This document shows, piece by piece, positions 25,101 to 32,589 of a stretch of DNA of 34,127 bases (positions are counted from its first letter, which is position 1; every line of letters begins with the position of its first letter). Source of the stretch: Akkermansia muciniphila (GTDB lineage: Bacteria > Verrucomicrobiota > Verrucomicrobiia > Limisphaerales > BJHT01); contig CAMAUZ010000082.1 in assembly GCA_945861535.1 (NCBI GenBank), positions 1 through 34,127 of the forward strand, in the 5' to 3' direction. Below the pieces are notes generated by a model. That model saw nothing but the letters and a program-made list of their open reading frames with translations. It searched no databases and was not told where the DNA came from. A program made the translations under genes and the position numbers.

Positions 25101-25143
25101 CTGGGCGCTGCTCAATTCCACGGAGTTTGTTTATGTCCGATAA
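22102..25143 (+). CDS. PSCyt1-DUF1549-LamG-DUF1553 protein, exported
   Basis: This is a 1013-residue protein from ATG 22102 with an N-terminal leader (LATLLVCCTSLTAA). A PSCyt1 heme-like motif CLKCH lies at residues 61-65, followed by MPPTGERLSAAQI. DUF1549 follows (IDAFVLARLEKAGLRPAP, LSFDLTGLPPSPAEV, YGERWGRHWLDVARY), with a second CARCH at residues 357-361 (CARCHAHKFDPI). Residues of about 445-635 form a LamG/concanavalin-like jelly roll (ARWAFEGAL, EAWVALDD, LYDRALSAEEID), a common insertion in this family. DUF1553 occupies about 730 to the end (NPLPARVMANRVWHYHFGQG, VYRANVN). It overlaps the DUF1501 gene by 11 bp. These pairs are abundant in PVC bacteria, act outside the cytoplasm, and have no proven reaction; the LamG part may bind glycan (inference). 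Confidence 0.92.
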   Translation: MNSIKRLESKFLSVLKRPSHLATLLVCCTSLTAADVVKLPPPAPAPVEFTRDIAPIFAVKCLKCHGATKQKGDLRLDLKAFALRGGESGKVIVPGKSSDSKLMHLVAGLEADNIMPPTGERLSAAQIGLLRRWIDDGAVWPDAAKPAETHWSLQPIREPRVPTTVLKGGANAIDAFVLARLEKAGLRPAPRADRATLIRRLSFDLTGLPPSPAEVADFVNSKAPRAYEELVERLLASPHYGERWGRHWLDVARYTESQGFEYDRLRNNAWHYRDYVIKSFNDDKPYDRFMREQIAGDVMEPVTSDGIIAPSLLVCGPWDQAGNAQANATQKMITREDELEDLIGVVGQSFLGLTINCARCHAHKFDPIPHEEYYRVKAVFEGVRHGERSIASAAETKALNDQRAVLEKEIAAAQDVVSRLEAEARKLAVAKLAADPRPVGPAPFARWAFEGALPAGELKGGAKVEGGRLLLKKESGSYFQSAPLTRDIREKTLEAWVALDDLKQGGGAAISIESQPSRDFDAIVFGERQPRKWVPGSGGFQRTRDLEAPEETAAPGTLVHVAIVYRADNSIALFRDGQPYGKPYTPAQPLRTYKAGESRVLLGLRHHGAGNGFLGGGVERASLYDRALSAEEIDASFRSQGRSIPLADTLANLNDAQRAERDAALAKIAATRTQLDAKKPDRQVSYVGTRVQPAPTHRLKRGDVKAPDEIVTPGALAAVADLSPDFGLAADAPEAQRRLKFADWVGDARNPLPARVMANRVWHYHFGQGLVATPNDFGGSGARPSHPELLDYLAAKFIAGGWSIKNLHRLIVSSATYQQSSAFEAKAAALDADNALLWRFAPRRLEAEAVRDAMLAVSGQLNPAMGGPSFRPFTITDFNAAFYHPKDSAEPEFNRRTVYRANVNSGKDPLLDAFDCPDPSVKTPRRGVTTTPLQALELMNNSFALRQAKFLAERAMKDANNDLPDAVQIAYRHALGRDAMPAEAKRAAAAAQARGLASVCWALLNSTEFVYVR

Positions 25144-26566
25144 CCACGCACCGCTGCTTTCGCGCCGTCACTTTCTTTCCAACACCGCTGGTGGTCTGGG
25201 CGGCGTGTCGCTGGCCTGGCTACTGGCGCGGGATAATGCCAAGGCCGCGCCCGCCGTTTCGGCGGCGAAGCAGCCGCACTTCGCGCCCAAGGCCAAGCGC
25301 GTGGTGCAGATTTTCTGCTGCGGTGGCGTGAGCCATCTCGACACCTTCGATTACAAGCCCCAACTGGCGAAGCTGCATGGCAAAACGCTCGAAGGCAAAG
25401 GCGAGAATTTGGGCTTTTTCGGGCAGCCCGGCAAGGTGATGCAAAGCGTTTACGAGTTCCAGCAGCATGGCCAAAGCGCCTCGTGGGTCAGCAGCCTGCT
25501 GCCGAATTTGGCCGGGTGCGTGGACGACGTTTGCTTTGTGCATTCGATGTTCGCCAAGAGCAACAACCACACGCCCGCCACGTTTCAGATGAACAGCGGC
25601 TTCACGCTCAACGGCTTTCCCAGCATGGGCGCGTGGCTCAGCTATGGCCTCGGCACCGCAAACGAAAATCTGCCCGCCTTTGTAGTGCTGCCCGACCCGC
25701 GCGGGCTGTTGGCGGGCGGCTCCATCAACTGGACGGCGGGATTCTTGCCCGCCAACCACCAAGGCGTGCCGTTTCGCACGCAGTCGAAAGAACCCATACC
25801 CGATTTGAACACGCCGCCCGGCATCGCCCCTGGGCAGCGCGAAGCCGATATGCAACTGCTGGCCGCGATGAACCGCGATTTTGCCGAGGCGCACCCCGGC
25901 GACGGCGCTTTCGCGGCGCGATTGCGTTCGTATGAACTGGCGGCGCGCATGCAAACCAGCATTCCCGAAGCGACGAATTTGGACGCCGAACCCGAAGCAA
26001 TCAAAAAACTCTACGGCCTAGGCGAGGCTGCCAACAAAGGCTTCGCAGCCAACTGCCTGATGGCGCGGCGGCTGTTGGAGCGCGGCGTGCGCTTCGTGCA
26101 GATTCTTAACGGCGGCGCGTTTGGCAGCCCGCGCATCAACTGGGACGGCCACGAAAACCTCAAAGAAAACCACGACAACCAAGCCGCCACCATGGACAAG
26201 CCGGTGGCGGCGCTGATGAAAGACCTGAAACAGCGCGGCATGCTCGAAGACACGCTGTTCGTGTGGAGCACCGAATTTGGCCGCAGCCCGTCCACGCAGG
26301 GCATCAACCGGCCGGGGCGCGACCACCATCCCACGGCGTTTACCTGCTTTTTAGCAGGCGCGGGCGTGAAGAAAGGTTTCCACTACGGCCAGTCCGACGA
26401 GGTCGGCTATTTCGTCGGCGAAAACAAAGTCACGATTCCCGATTTCCACGCCACGATTTTGCACCTGCTGGGCATTGACCACGAGAAGCTAACTTTCTAT
26501 CACAACGGCATTGACCGCAGGCTAACCGACGTGCATGGCCACGTCATAAAGGGCATTCTGGCCTAA
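25133..26566 (+). CDS. DUF1501 domain protein, twin-arginine exported
   Basis: This is a 477-residue protein from ATG 25133, which overlaps the upstream gene's end by 11 bp; GGAG at 25122-25125 is a suitably spaced ribosome site. The leader SRRHFLSNTAGGLGGVSLAW is a twin-arginine signal. The DUF1501 fold (alkaline-phosphatase/sulfatase-like) shows FCCGGVSHLDTFDYKP near the start, GWDGH-like NWDGHENLKENHDN, LEDTLFVWSTEFGRSP, RDHHPTAFTCFLAGAGVKKG, and the C-terminal DFHATILHLLGIDHEKLTFY. Asp and His residues in these motifs sit where the related phosphatases bind metal. Tight coupling to the DUF1549/DUF1553 gene implies a two-protein unit. Function unknown. Confidence 0.92.
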   Translation: MSDNHAPLLSRRHFLSNTAGGLGGVSLAWLLARDNAKAAPAVSAAKQPHFAPKAKRVVQIFCCGGVSHLDTFDYKPQLAKLHGKTLEGKGENLGFFGQPGKVMQSVYEFQQHGQSASWVSSLLPNLAGCVDDVCFVHSMFAKSNNHTPATFQMNSGFTLNGFPSMGAWLSYGLGTANENLPAFVVLPDPRGLLAGGSINWTAGFLPANHQGVPFRTQSKEPIPDLNTPPGIAPGQREADMQLLAAMNRDFAEAHPGDGAFAARLRSYELAARMQTSIPEATNLDAEPEAIKKLYGLGEAANKGFAANCLMARRLLERGVRFVQILNGGAFGSPRINWDGHENLKENHDNQAATMDKPVAALMKDLKQRGMLEDTLFVWSTEFGRSPSTQGINRPGRDHHPTAFTCFLAGAGVKKGFHYGQSDEVGYFVGENKVTIPDFHATILHLLGIDHEKLTFYHNGIDRRLTDVHGHVIKGILA

Positions 26567-26905
26567 CCATTTGAATCCGCAGCCGGCAACGCTGTGAAAG
26601 GCAACTCGGCGACAACCGCATCGCCACGCGCGACGCGCCAACAAGGGGCGGGTTTTAACGCCAGCAAATCACCGGGACCGGAGTCTCCTCGTCACGAATA
26701 AGCCGATGACTTCCTTTCGGAAGCCGACTGATAGGAAATTGCTTTCTGGGCGCTTCGCGGTTCAGGGCCACTTTTGTATTCTGAGCTTCGCGCGGGGCTT
26801 ACCTGCGTGAGATGACAAAGGCCGCCGTCGAAGACCAGCACCCAGCCGGTGGATGTCAGATCATGGTGTCGGGGTATCGAGCCCAGGGCCGGCAGGGCGG
26901 CGTCT
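26567..26905. other. Intergenic stretch downstream of DUF1501 gene
   Basis: No supported gene. It contains a small hairpin (CTTCC-TTTC-GGAAG, near 26710-26723) directly before a copy of the 39-bp dispersed repeat. A long minus-strand open frame across it shows no recognisable family. Confidence 0.5.
26728..26766 (+). repeat. Dispersed 39-bp repeat, copy D
   Basis: This copy is closest to the consensus: CTGATAGGAAATTGCTTTCT followed by GGGCGCTTCGCGGTTCAGG. It lies about 140 bp before a RAYT remnant. Confidence 0.8.
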
Positions 26906-27063
26906 CTGGAAAAGCTGGCGAAGGAGGAGATCGAGAAGGTGAAGATAGCCGTTCGGCCGCACCGGAAACGCTGGTGCCGGTGGCGTGAATAGCGGCGCGG
27001 CTGCGGATGGGGAGTGTGGCCGATGTAAACGCGCTCCGGTATTACTGGCGGAAAGCAAAGTAA
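26906..27063 (+). pseudogene. RAYT (REP-associated tyrosine transposase) C-terminal remnant 1
   Basis: In one frame it reads LEKLAKEEIEKVKIAVR, then in another VPVA-stop-IAARLRMGSVADVNALRY followed by YWRKAK and a stop. This is the end of the verrucomicrobial Y1-type RAYT proteins, which normally read ...AxxLRxET...WIAxRLxMGS.... The TGG of the WIA motif is now TGA, and a small deletion near 26960-26970 shifts the frame. The catalytic HUH and Tyr parts are absent. Confidence 0.7.
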
Positions 27064-27151
27064 CCAATCATACGGACCGCCCCCCTTTAGCAATGCACTG
27101 TCTTGTGGGGACTCGGCTTATGCAGCGAGCTGGATCAGCCAGCGTCGGACC

Positions 27152-27892
27152 TCAGGTCGGCGCGGGTTCGCTCCCTTTTGGCGCACGAGCTTTCGGGCTG
27201 GCGACCAACTGAGCGTTCTGGCGAACGACCGAGGCAATGGTGGATTTGTCGGACACCAATGTATCCTCGAAGAACTCTACTTGGCCGCTGGCAAGATCAT
27301 GCTTCGCGCCGATGATCGCGGCTTCCCCGGACTCAATCAACTGTTCGAGGATCACGCTGCGATTGACAATGGAGCGAACGGACCGCCGCACGTTGAGCGA
27401 AGCCACGTTCTCGACGAACGACGAATTCTTAGAATTGCGCAGTTTGCGGTCTATCGTCTCGCTCTCCTCGTAAACCGCCGGCTGAATTTTCGACAGCAGT
27501 TCCGTGAGACTCCCCATCTCCACGTGGTCGCACGCTCCCTTGACGGCACCGCATGCAGTGTGACCCAAAACGACGATCAGCTTTGATCCCGCAAGCTTGC
27601 AGGCAAACTCGAGGCTGCCGACGATGTCTGTGTTGATGACGTTGCCGGCGATGCGCACCGAGAAGATGTCGCCAAGCCCCTGGTCGAAAATGAGTTCAGC
27701 CGACGTGCGGCTGTCTATGCAACTGACGATCGTCGCAAAGGGCCACTGGCCGTCACGGGTTTCGTTGGCCTGTTGCAACAGATTGCGATTGATACGCAGA
27801 TTATTGACGAAGCGGGCGTTTCCTTCTTTGAGAACTTCCAGCGCTTTCTTCGGAGTAATCGTAGCCTGAGTTTCGGAGGTGTGTGTTTTCAT
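27152..27892 (-). CDS. Beta-class carbonic anhydrase
   Basis: This is a 246-residue cytoplasmic protein from ATG 27892; an extension to 27982 would translate a copy of the 39-bp repeat and is rejected. The beta-class zinc site is complete: Cys58, Asp60 and Arg62 in SCIDSR, with His111 and Cys114 in LGHTACGAVKGA. IAGNVINTDIVGSLEFA and IIGAKHDLASGQVEFF are further family blocks. It interconverts CO2 and bicarbonate. A C-terminal tail of about 25 residues (after VVRQNAQL) is Pro/Ala/Lys-rich and probably not part of the fold. It has no operon partner. It stands between RAYT remnants, and a dispersed repeat begins 7 bp upstream of the ATG, so its leader and promoter are unusual. Confidence 0.93.
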   Translation of the reverse strand: MKTHTSETQATITPKKALEVLKEGNARFVNNLRINRNLLQQANETRDGQWPFATIVSCIDSRTSAELIFDQGLGDIFSVRIAGNVINTDIVGSLEFACKLAGSKLIVVLGHTACGAVKGACDHVEMGSLTELLSKIQPAVYEESETIDRKLRNSKNSSFVENVASLNVRRSVRSIVNRSVILEQLIESGEAAIIGAKHDLASGQVEFFEDTLVSDKSTIASVVRQNAQLVASPKARAPKGSEPAPT

Positions 27893-27898
27893 GTTTGA

Positions 27899-27940
27899 AC
27901 TGATAAAGATTTGCCGTCTGGGCCCTTGGCGGTTCAAGGA
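27899..27940 (+). repeat. Dispersed 39-bp repeat, copy E, in the carbonic anhydrase leader
   Basis: CTGATAAAGATTTGCCGTCT followed by GGGCCCTTGGCGGTTCAAG, a diverged copy. It is the only copy abutting a start codon of an intact gene, in opposite orientation to that gene. Confidence 0.65.
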
Positions 27941-28065
27941 GAACTGCTGTTGAGCCGGGTTCGTCGGCGGTGGTTTTGCCACATCACCGACCTACGGCAA
28001 GAATTTTATCCGTGGCTTTCGCCAGTTCGGGCCGGTGCCGCCGAACGACGGCTGTTCAAAGCAAA

Positions 28066-28104
28066 CTGACAGGATTCTGCTCTCTAGCCGCTCCACGATT
28101 CACG
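28066..28104 (+). repeat. Dispersed 39-bp repeat, copy F
   Basis: CTGACAGGATTCTGCTCTCT followed by AGCCGCTCCACGATTCACG. It ends about 15 bp before the 3' end of the glycosidase-like remnant. Confidence 0.7.
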
Positions 28105-28119
28105 CGGGCCTTCTTGGCG

Positions 28120-28600
28120 TTACAAGGCAGCCCCGACGATGCCGATCGAATCCGAACAGCCGCCGTTCCGCAGTGTGAACTCCCAGCGAACGGTCTGGAC
28201 GCGTAGGACCGACAGCGACCGTTTCCAACCCAGCGGCGCAGCCACTGCGTCAGCCTTGACCGGCTCGCAATCCGCCAGCGCGAAGCCAGGAAGCACCTTG
28301 CCATCGGAGGCCAGCGCTTGGACGCATGTTGTTCCAACCCAGGAGTCCACGTTCAGCGTCATCGCAACACCGTCGAGCTTTACCAGCGGAGCGCGCAGGA
28401 TCCCCGCCACGTCGCCGGCGGCGCGGCTGATGTAGCGGCCGCGCAGCATCCGAAGCAGGCCGATCTGCCGCCCGGTCTCTCACCCGACCTTGTGCCCACG
28501 AACCTAGTCGCCGTAGCAAATGAAAAGCTCGTCCCCGACGAAAAGCTGGCAGTCACCCCACGCCATCGCCTAGTCCTCAGGACGGTGTGCGAGTAGGATA
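28120..28600 (-). pseudogene. C-terminal remnant of a secreted glycosidase-like (BNR/GH32-type) PVC protein
   Basis: Read from about 28600 downward, the minus strand encodes WGDCQLFVGDELFICYGD, an in-frame TAG, VRGHKVG, an in-frame TGA, then ETGRQIGLLRMLRGRYISRA, AGDVAGILRAPLVKLDG, and a final beta-rich stretch ending in VRWEFTLRN. I recall the same order (GDELYIYYG, GRxIGLARxxRDRYxS, then a jelly-roll-like end with LRGxxVRLEFxLR) from five-bladed-propeller proteins of Planctomycetes and Verrucomicrobia. Two nonsense codons and the missing propeller show that it is dead. Confidence 0.6.
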
Positions 28601-28667
28601 CATTTGCATCCAGTGCGGGCGTAGCTGTTGAAGCCAGAGCAAGCCCACCGCGAGTATCGGTCGAGCT

Positions 28668-29158
28668 ATTGGCCTGCATTACCTGAAGGCCCCGAGCGAA
28701 CCTCAGGCGTGGCTACGGGTGGACCGGGCGCTGGGTGAGGCTGGCATTCCCCAAGACTGTGTGGCCGGGCGGCGGGAGTTGGAACAGTGGCTGGAGGCGA
28801 GCCGCGGCGCGAGGGAGGGGACGCAACACCAGTCAATCCGGCGAGCTGGTCCCTCGGGGGCAAGGCGTTGAAGCACGAATTGCTTGGATAGATGAGTGAA
28901 GTGGTGGGGCGGGAGCACTACGGTGAGGAAAGGTCAGAGAGCCAGGACGAAAACGTGGAGCGTGTGGTAGCAGAGGAATAGCAGCGGTGGCGTCCGCGGG
29001 CTGAGACTCAGGAAAAGCTGGCAAAGGGGGAGGTCGAAAAGGTGAAGATAGCCGTTCGGCTGAGGCAGGAGACGCACTGGGGTGAGGCGGCGCTGCAGTT
29101 CGCGCTGAAGTTTGGTGATCGGTTTACCTCCCCGCCTGTGGCGAGTGAGAAACGGTAG
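28668..29158 (+). pseudogene. RAYT (REP-associated tyrosine transposase) remnant 2
   Basis: In pieces the plus strand gives LHYLKAPSEPQAWLRVDRAL, GEAGIPQDCVAGRRELEQWL and EASRG, then, after frame changes near 28865 and 28905, MSEVVGREHYGEERSESQDE, NVERVVAEE, a stop, and QEKLAKGEVEKVKIAVRLRQ-ET. This is the order of the second half of verrucomicrobial RAYTs (W-L-R-V-D-R-x-L-G, G-I-P-x-D, A-G-R-R, E-H-Y-G, V-A-E-E, A-x-x-L-R-x-E-T). At least two frameshifts and one nonsense codon are present. It shares a long near-identical block with remnant 1. Confidence 0.75.
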
Positions 29159-29162
29159 CGAA

Positions 29163-29330
29163 ATGAAACCGACCCAAACACAAGCAATTGGATACCTCCG
29201 CAACGGGAGCAACGACCCGAACGGTAACGGTTAAACGAACAGCGAAGACTTCTTCAATGGCCTCGGCCCGCGTGAGGCGAAGGTTGACTGGACCGACTTG
29301 AAGAACAACGCGGACAAGCGGCAGAAGTGA
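29163..29330 (+). pseudogene. C-terminal remnant of a pectate-lyase-type secreted protein
   Basis: One frame reads GYLRNGSNDPNGNG-stop-TNSEDFFNGLGPREAKVDWTD, then LKNNADKRQK and a stop. Verrucomicrobial pectate lyases often end with DxDGYTNxEDxLNGxDPxxxVDWxDLxNN. The stop (TAA, 29231-29233) stands where Tyr (TAC/TAT) is expected, a one-base change. The enzyme's body is absent, so this is a fragment left by rearrangement. Confidence 0.55.
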
Positions 29331-29349
29331 CCGTCATCCGCCGGGCCGT

Positions 29350-30042
29350 TTAGCGTGCCTCAACCACCAGCCAGGTCCAGGTTGCCTGAACGCCACCGGG
29401 CACCTGCTGTTTCGCATCATACTCTCGCAGCGCCTGTCGCAACCGACCGGGGCCGACACGCACCCGCCCCGTCACGCCAGTGCGATGAAAGCCACGCACC
29501 ATTTCCAAGGCAGAAGCGCAGACGGCGGCATGCGTCCAACTTTCCCAGCGGCTGACTCGCAGGCCGGCGCACTCAAAAATCTTCAACCACTCATCTTCAC
29601 CGCGCCACGGCACGGGGCTTTCCGGCACCAGCGCACGCCATTCGGCCAGACACGGCTCACACGGCATCGCATGCACCATGCGCCCGTGGGAAGCGAGGGA
29701 AGTTTTCCAGCGAACCAAGGTTGCCGCCGGATCATCCGCCCAGTGCAACAGCCCCGAGGAAACCTGCAGTGCGACGATCGGAGGGGACTGCTGGAAAGCA
29801 TCGAGCGCGGCCCATTGCACCTGCGGGACGGCGACACGACCACGTTGAACCATCGTCGGCGAGGCATCGGTGGCCAAAACCGTCAGGCCGCCAAACCACC
29901 GCGTCAACGCGCCCGTGCCCGCGCCGAGTTCAAGGATGGTTTCGGTTGGCTTCGCATCAATGAATTGCGCGACGCGTTCCGCGAAGAACCGTTGCGGTCC
30001 CGCGTGCTCGTCGTAGGTATGGGCGCAGACATCAAAGCGCAT
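29350..30042 (-). CDS. SAM-dependent methyltransferase, BioC-like
   Basis: This is a 230-residue soluble protein from ATG 30042. Residues 1-30 (FDVCAHTYDEHAGPQRFFAE) match the N-terminal pattern of BioC, ...AAxxYDxHAxxQ.... Motif I is ELGAGTG at residues 38-44, a DAS acidic site follows strand 2, and SGLLHWADDP takes the place of BioC's S-x-A-L-Q-W-x-x-D. BioC methylates malonyl-ACP to start pimelate synthesis for biotin; the length fits. No other biotin gene is near, so a different small-molecule methyltransferase remains possible. It is divergent from the NfeD gene, 329 bp away. Confidence 0.75.
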   Translation of the reverse strand: MRFDVCAHTYDEHAGPQRFFAERVAQFIDAKPTETILELGAGTGALTRWFGGLTVLATDASPTMVQRGRVAVPQVQWAALDAFQQSPPIVALQVSSGLLHWADDPAATLVRWKTSLASHGRMVHAMPCEPCLAEWRALVPESPVPWRGEDEWLKIFECAGLRVSRWESWTHAAVCASALEMVRGFHRTGVTGRVRVGPGRLRQALREYDAKQQVPGGVQATWTWLVVEAR

Positions 30043-30371
30043 TGCTTAGCTTGGCTGGCCCGGAGCAAATCCGCAATCGCATGTCCCGCGCCGCGCAGCA
30101 GCGTGCAACCCGAGAACGCCGGGCAAATGGACGCGCCATCGAGCAACGGACCACTGTCACTCAAGAACGCCTGCCCGTTCCGCCGCCAACCGCGCGCGGC
30201 GAACTCGCGCCTTGTGGGGGAAGCTTTCCCCTCGTCGCTACCGCCCCGACCACCCCACGTTGCAGCGGCAGAAATTCCGCCCGCCGCGGTCCCCTGCCCT
30301 TTCCTCCTTGCCCGCCCCGCGTGCCACCGGCTTACTCCGTCAGCGTCCGCAACGAAAACCATGAGGCCCTT
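30043..30371. other. Intergenic region between divergent genes
   Basis: No gene, repeat or clear promoter is recognised. It must hold the promoters of the BioC-like gene (minus) and of the NfeD-flotillin pair (plus). TGAGG at 30362-30366 is a plausible ribosome site for the NfeD start. Confidence 0.5.
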
Positions 30372-30938
30372 ATGGACTTGTTCATCATCTACCTGATTTG
30401 TTTCGGCGTCGGCCTCCTGTTCACCCTCGTCAGCGGCTTCTTCGCGCACTCCTTCGGCGGGCACGACGGGCATCTGGATCACGCGGGCACCGGCGGACAC
30501 GCCGAGGCGGGCTACGGCACGGACGACATGCCGGGCTTCGCCGCCGTCAGCCCGACCACCATCGCGGCCTTCATCACGGCGTTCGGGGGCTTCGGCATGA
30601 TCTTCAGCAAAATCGAGGCGACGCGGAATCCGTGGATCAGCGCGCCGCTGGCGGTGCTCGCCGGGTTGCTCGTCGCCGCGGGCGTGGTCTGGCTCTTCCG
30701 CACCGTCTTCCGTAAAACCCAAAGCTCCAGCGAAGGCAAGGTCGCCAACCTTGTCGGCGTCGTCGCCACCGTCATCACGCCGGTTCCCGAGAACGGCGTC
30801 GGGGAAATCGCCTACGTGCAGGGTGGCACGCGCTACACCGCGCCCGCGCGCGTCGAACACGGCCAACCGCTCGCCAACGGCAGTTCCGCCCGCATCACCC
30901 GCATCGTCGGCTCCCAGTTCTACGTGACCGCCGCCTGA
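30372..30938 (+). CDS. NfeD-family membrane protein (YuaF-like)
   Basis: This is a 188-residue protein from ATG 30372. Hydrophobic segments lie at about residues 3-25 (LFIIYLICFGVGLLFTLVSG), 57-77 and 85-110 (LAVLAGLLVAAGVVWLF). They are followed by a soluble OB-fold-like C-terminal domain (GKVANLVGVVATVITPVPEN, GEIAYVQGG, SARITRIVGSQFYV). A His/Gly-rich loop follows the first segment. Short NfeD proteins of this type are encoded directly before flotillins and work with them in membrane microdomains; that partner starts 59 bp downstream. The protease domain of long NfeD proteins is absent, as expected for the short form. Confidence 0.85.
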   Translation: MDLFIIYLICFGVGLLFTLVSGFFAHSFGGHDGHLDHAGTGGHAEAGYGTDDMPGFAAVSPTTIAAFITAFGGFGMIFSKIEATRNPWISAPLAVLAGLLVAAGVVWLFRTVFRKTQSSSEGKVANLVGVVATVITPVPENGVGEIAYVQGGTRYTAPARVEHGQPLANGSSARITRIVGSQFYVTAA

Positions 30939-30997
30939 GCGCCGTCGGCTTCCTTTTCGCCATTTCTTCACCCAACCCAGACCTCACCCAAATTCCT

Positions 30998-32563
30998 ATG
31001 ACACCCCTCCTCACCCTCGCCGCCAGTGCGACCGTACTCGCGCAAATGCCCCCCACCGGCTACGGCTTCGCGGCCCTGGCCATCGTCGGCATCGTCGTCG
31101 TCATCTTCGTCTTCGCCCTCGTCTGGGCCAGCCGCTACACCAAGGTCGGCCCCAACGAAGTCCTCGTCGTCTCCGGCCGCCAATACCGCGTGATCGACCC
31201 CGACGGCAAGGCCACCATCCGCGGCTTCCGCATTGTCAAAGGCGGCGGCACCTTCGTCATTCCGGTCCTCGAAAAGGTGGACATCCTCTCGCTCGAACTC
31301 CTCACCATCGATGTCCAGACGCCCGAGGTTTACACCAGCAAAGGCGTGCCGGTGAAAGTCGATGGCGTCGCGCAAATCAAGGTCAAGGGCGACGACATCT
31401 CCATCGCCACCGCCTCCGAGCAGTTCCTCAGCAAACGCGTCGAGGACATTAAAAACATCGCGATGCAGACGATGGAAGGCCACCTGCGCGCGATCCTCGG
31501 CACGATGACCGTCGAGGAGATTTACCAGAACCGCGACGCCTTCGCCGCCAAGGTGCAGGAGGTTGCGGCGGGCGACATGGCGAACATGGGCCTGGGCATT
31601 GTCAGCTTCACCATCCGCGACATCCGCGATACGCAGGGCTACCTCGACGCCCTCGGCAAACCCCGCATCGCGCAGGTCAAACGCGACGCCGTCATCGCCC
31701 AGGCCGAGGCCGACCGCGACGCGATGATCAAGTCCTCGCAGGCCACGCAGGCCGGGCAGGAAGCCAAGTTCGCCGCCGACACCAAAATCGCCGAGGCCCA
31801 GCGCGACTACCAATCCAACGTCGCCCAATACCAGGCCGCGGTGAACCAGAAGAAAGCCGAGTCCGACCTCGCCTACGATTTGCAGAAATTCAAAACCGGC
31901 CAGCTTGTGAAAGCCGAAGAAGTGCAGGTGCAAATCATCGAGAAACAAAAGCAGATCGAACTCCAACAGCAGGAAATCTCCCGCAAACAACGCGAACTCG
32001 AAGCCAACGTGCAGAAGCCCGCCGACGCCGAGCGTTACAAAGTCGAGACCCTCGCCAACGCGCGCAAATTCCAGCTCGAAGCCGAGGCCGCCGGCGCCGC
32101 CGCCGCGACCAAGGCCACCGGTTTCGCGCAAGCCGACGTGAACAAAGCCACCGGCATCGCCGATGCCGAGGCCAACAAAGCCAAGGGCCTCGCCCAGGCC
32201 GAAATCATCCTGGCGCAGGGTCAGGCCACCGCCGAAGCCACGCGCCTCAAAGCCGAAGCCTTCCAGCAATACAACGAAGCCGCCGTCATCGAACTCCTCG
32301 TCAAAGTCCTGCCCGAAATCGCCGGCCGCATCAGCGAGCCGCTCTCCAAGATGGAGAAGATGGTCATCATCAACTCCGGCAACGGCCCCGGCGGCGGCGC
32401 CAGCAAACTCACCGGCGACATCACCCAGATCATCGCCCAGCTCCCGCCCGTGCTCGAAAGCCTGACCGGCGTGAAGTTCGAGAAGCTGCTGGAACAGGTG
32501 CCGGGGCTGAGGAAGGCGATGGGGAAGGGGGATGAGGGCGGGGAACCGAAGAAGCCGGCATGA
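30998..32563 (+). CDS. floT: Flotillin (SPFH/PHB domain scaffold protein)
   Basis: This is a 521-residue protein. A single transmembrane segment lies at about residues 22-44 (GFAALAIVGIVVVIFVFALV). The SPFH domain spans about 45-230 (YTKVGPNEVLVVSG, GGGTFVIPVLEKVDILSLEL, DVQTPEVYTSKGVPVKVDGV, LRAILGTMTVEEIYQNRDAF). A long coiled coil then shows many Ala-Glu repeats (AEADRDAMI, KAEEVQVQIIEKQKQIELQQ, ADAERYKVETLANARKFQLE) to about 445, and a C-terminal oligomerisation region (VIELLVKVLPEIAGRISEPL). Flotillins assemble ring- or patch-like membrane microdomains and tune fluidity and protein complexes. The upstream NfeD gene makes the standard two-gene unit. Length is close to Bacillus FloT/YuaG. 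Confidence 0.93.
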   Translation: MTPLLTLAASATVLAQMPPTGYGFAALAIVGIVVVIFVFALVWASRYTKVGPNEVLVVSGRQYRVIDPDGKATIRGFRIVKGGGTFVIPVLEKVDILSLELLTIDVQTPEVYTSKGVPVKVDGVAQIKVKGDDISIATASEQFLSKRVEDIKNIAMQTMEGHLRAILGTMTVEEIYQNRDAFAAKVQEVAAGDMANMGLGIVSFTIRDIRDTQGYLDALGKPRIAQVKRDAVIAQAEADRDAMIKSSQATQAGQEAKFAADTKIAEAQRDYQSNVAQYQAAVNQKKAESDLAYDLQKFKTGQLVKAEEVQVQIIEKQKQIELQQQEISRKQRELEANVQKPADAERYKVETLANARKFQLEAEAAGAAAATKATGFAQADVNKATGIADAEANKAKGLAQAEIILAQGQATAEATRLKAEAFQQYNEAAVIELLVKVLPEIAGRISEPLSKMEKMVIINSGNGPGGGASKLTGDITQIIAQLPPVLESLTGVKFEKLLEQVPGLRKAMGKGDEGGEPKKPA

Positions 32564-32589
32564 CTACTCAACTGATGGAGGGGGGACAC

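Noticed and set aside
30968-32269. Minus-strand open frame of 433 codons, Gly/Phe/Leu-rich
   Set aside because: It mirrors the Ala-Glu-Lys-rich coiled coil of flotillin and is an artefact of codon composition.
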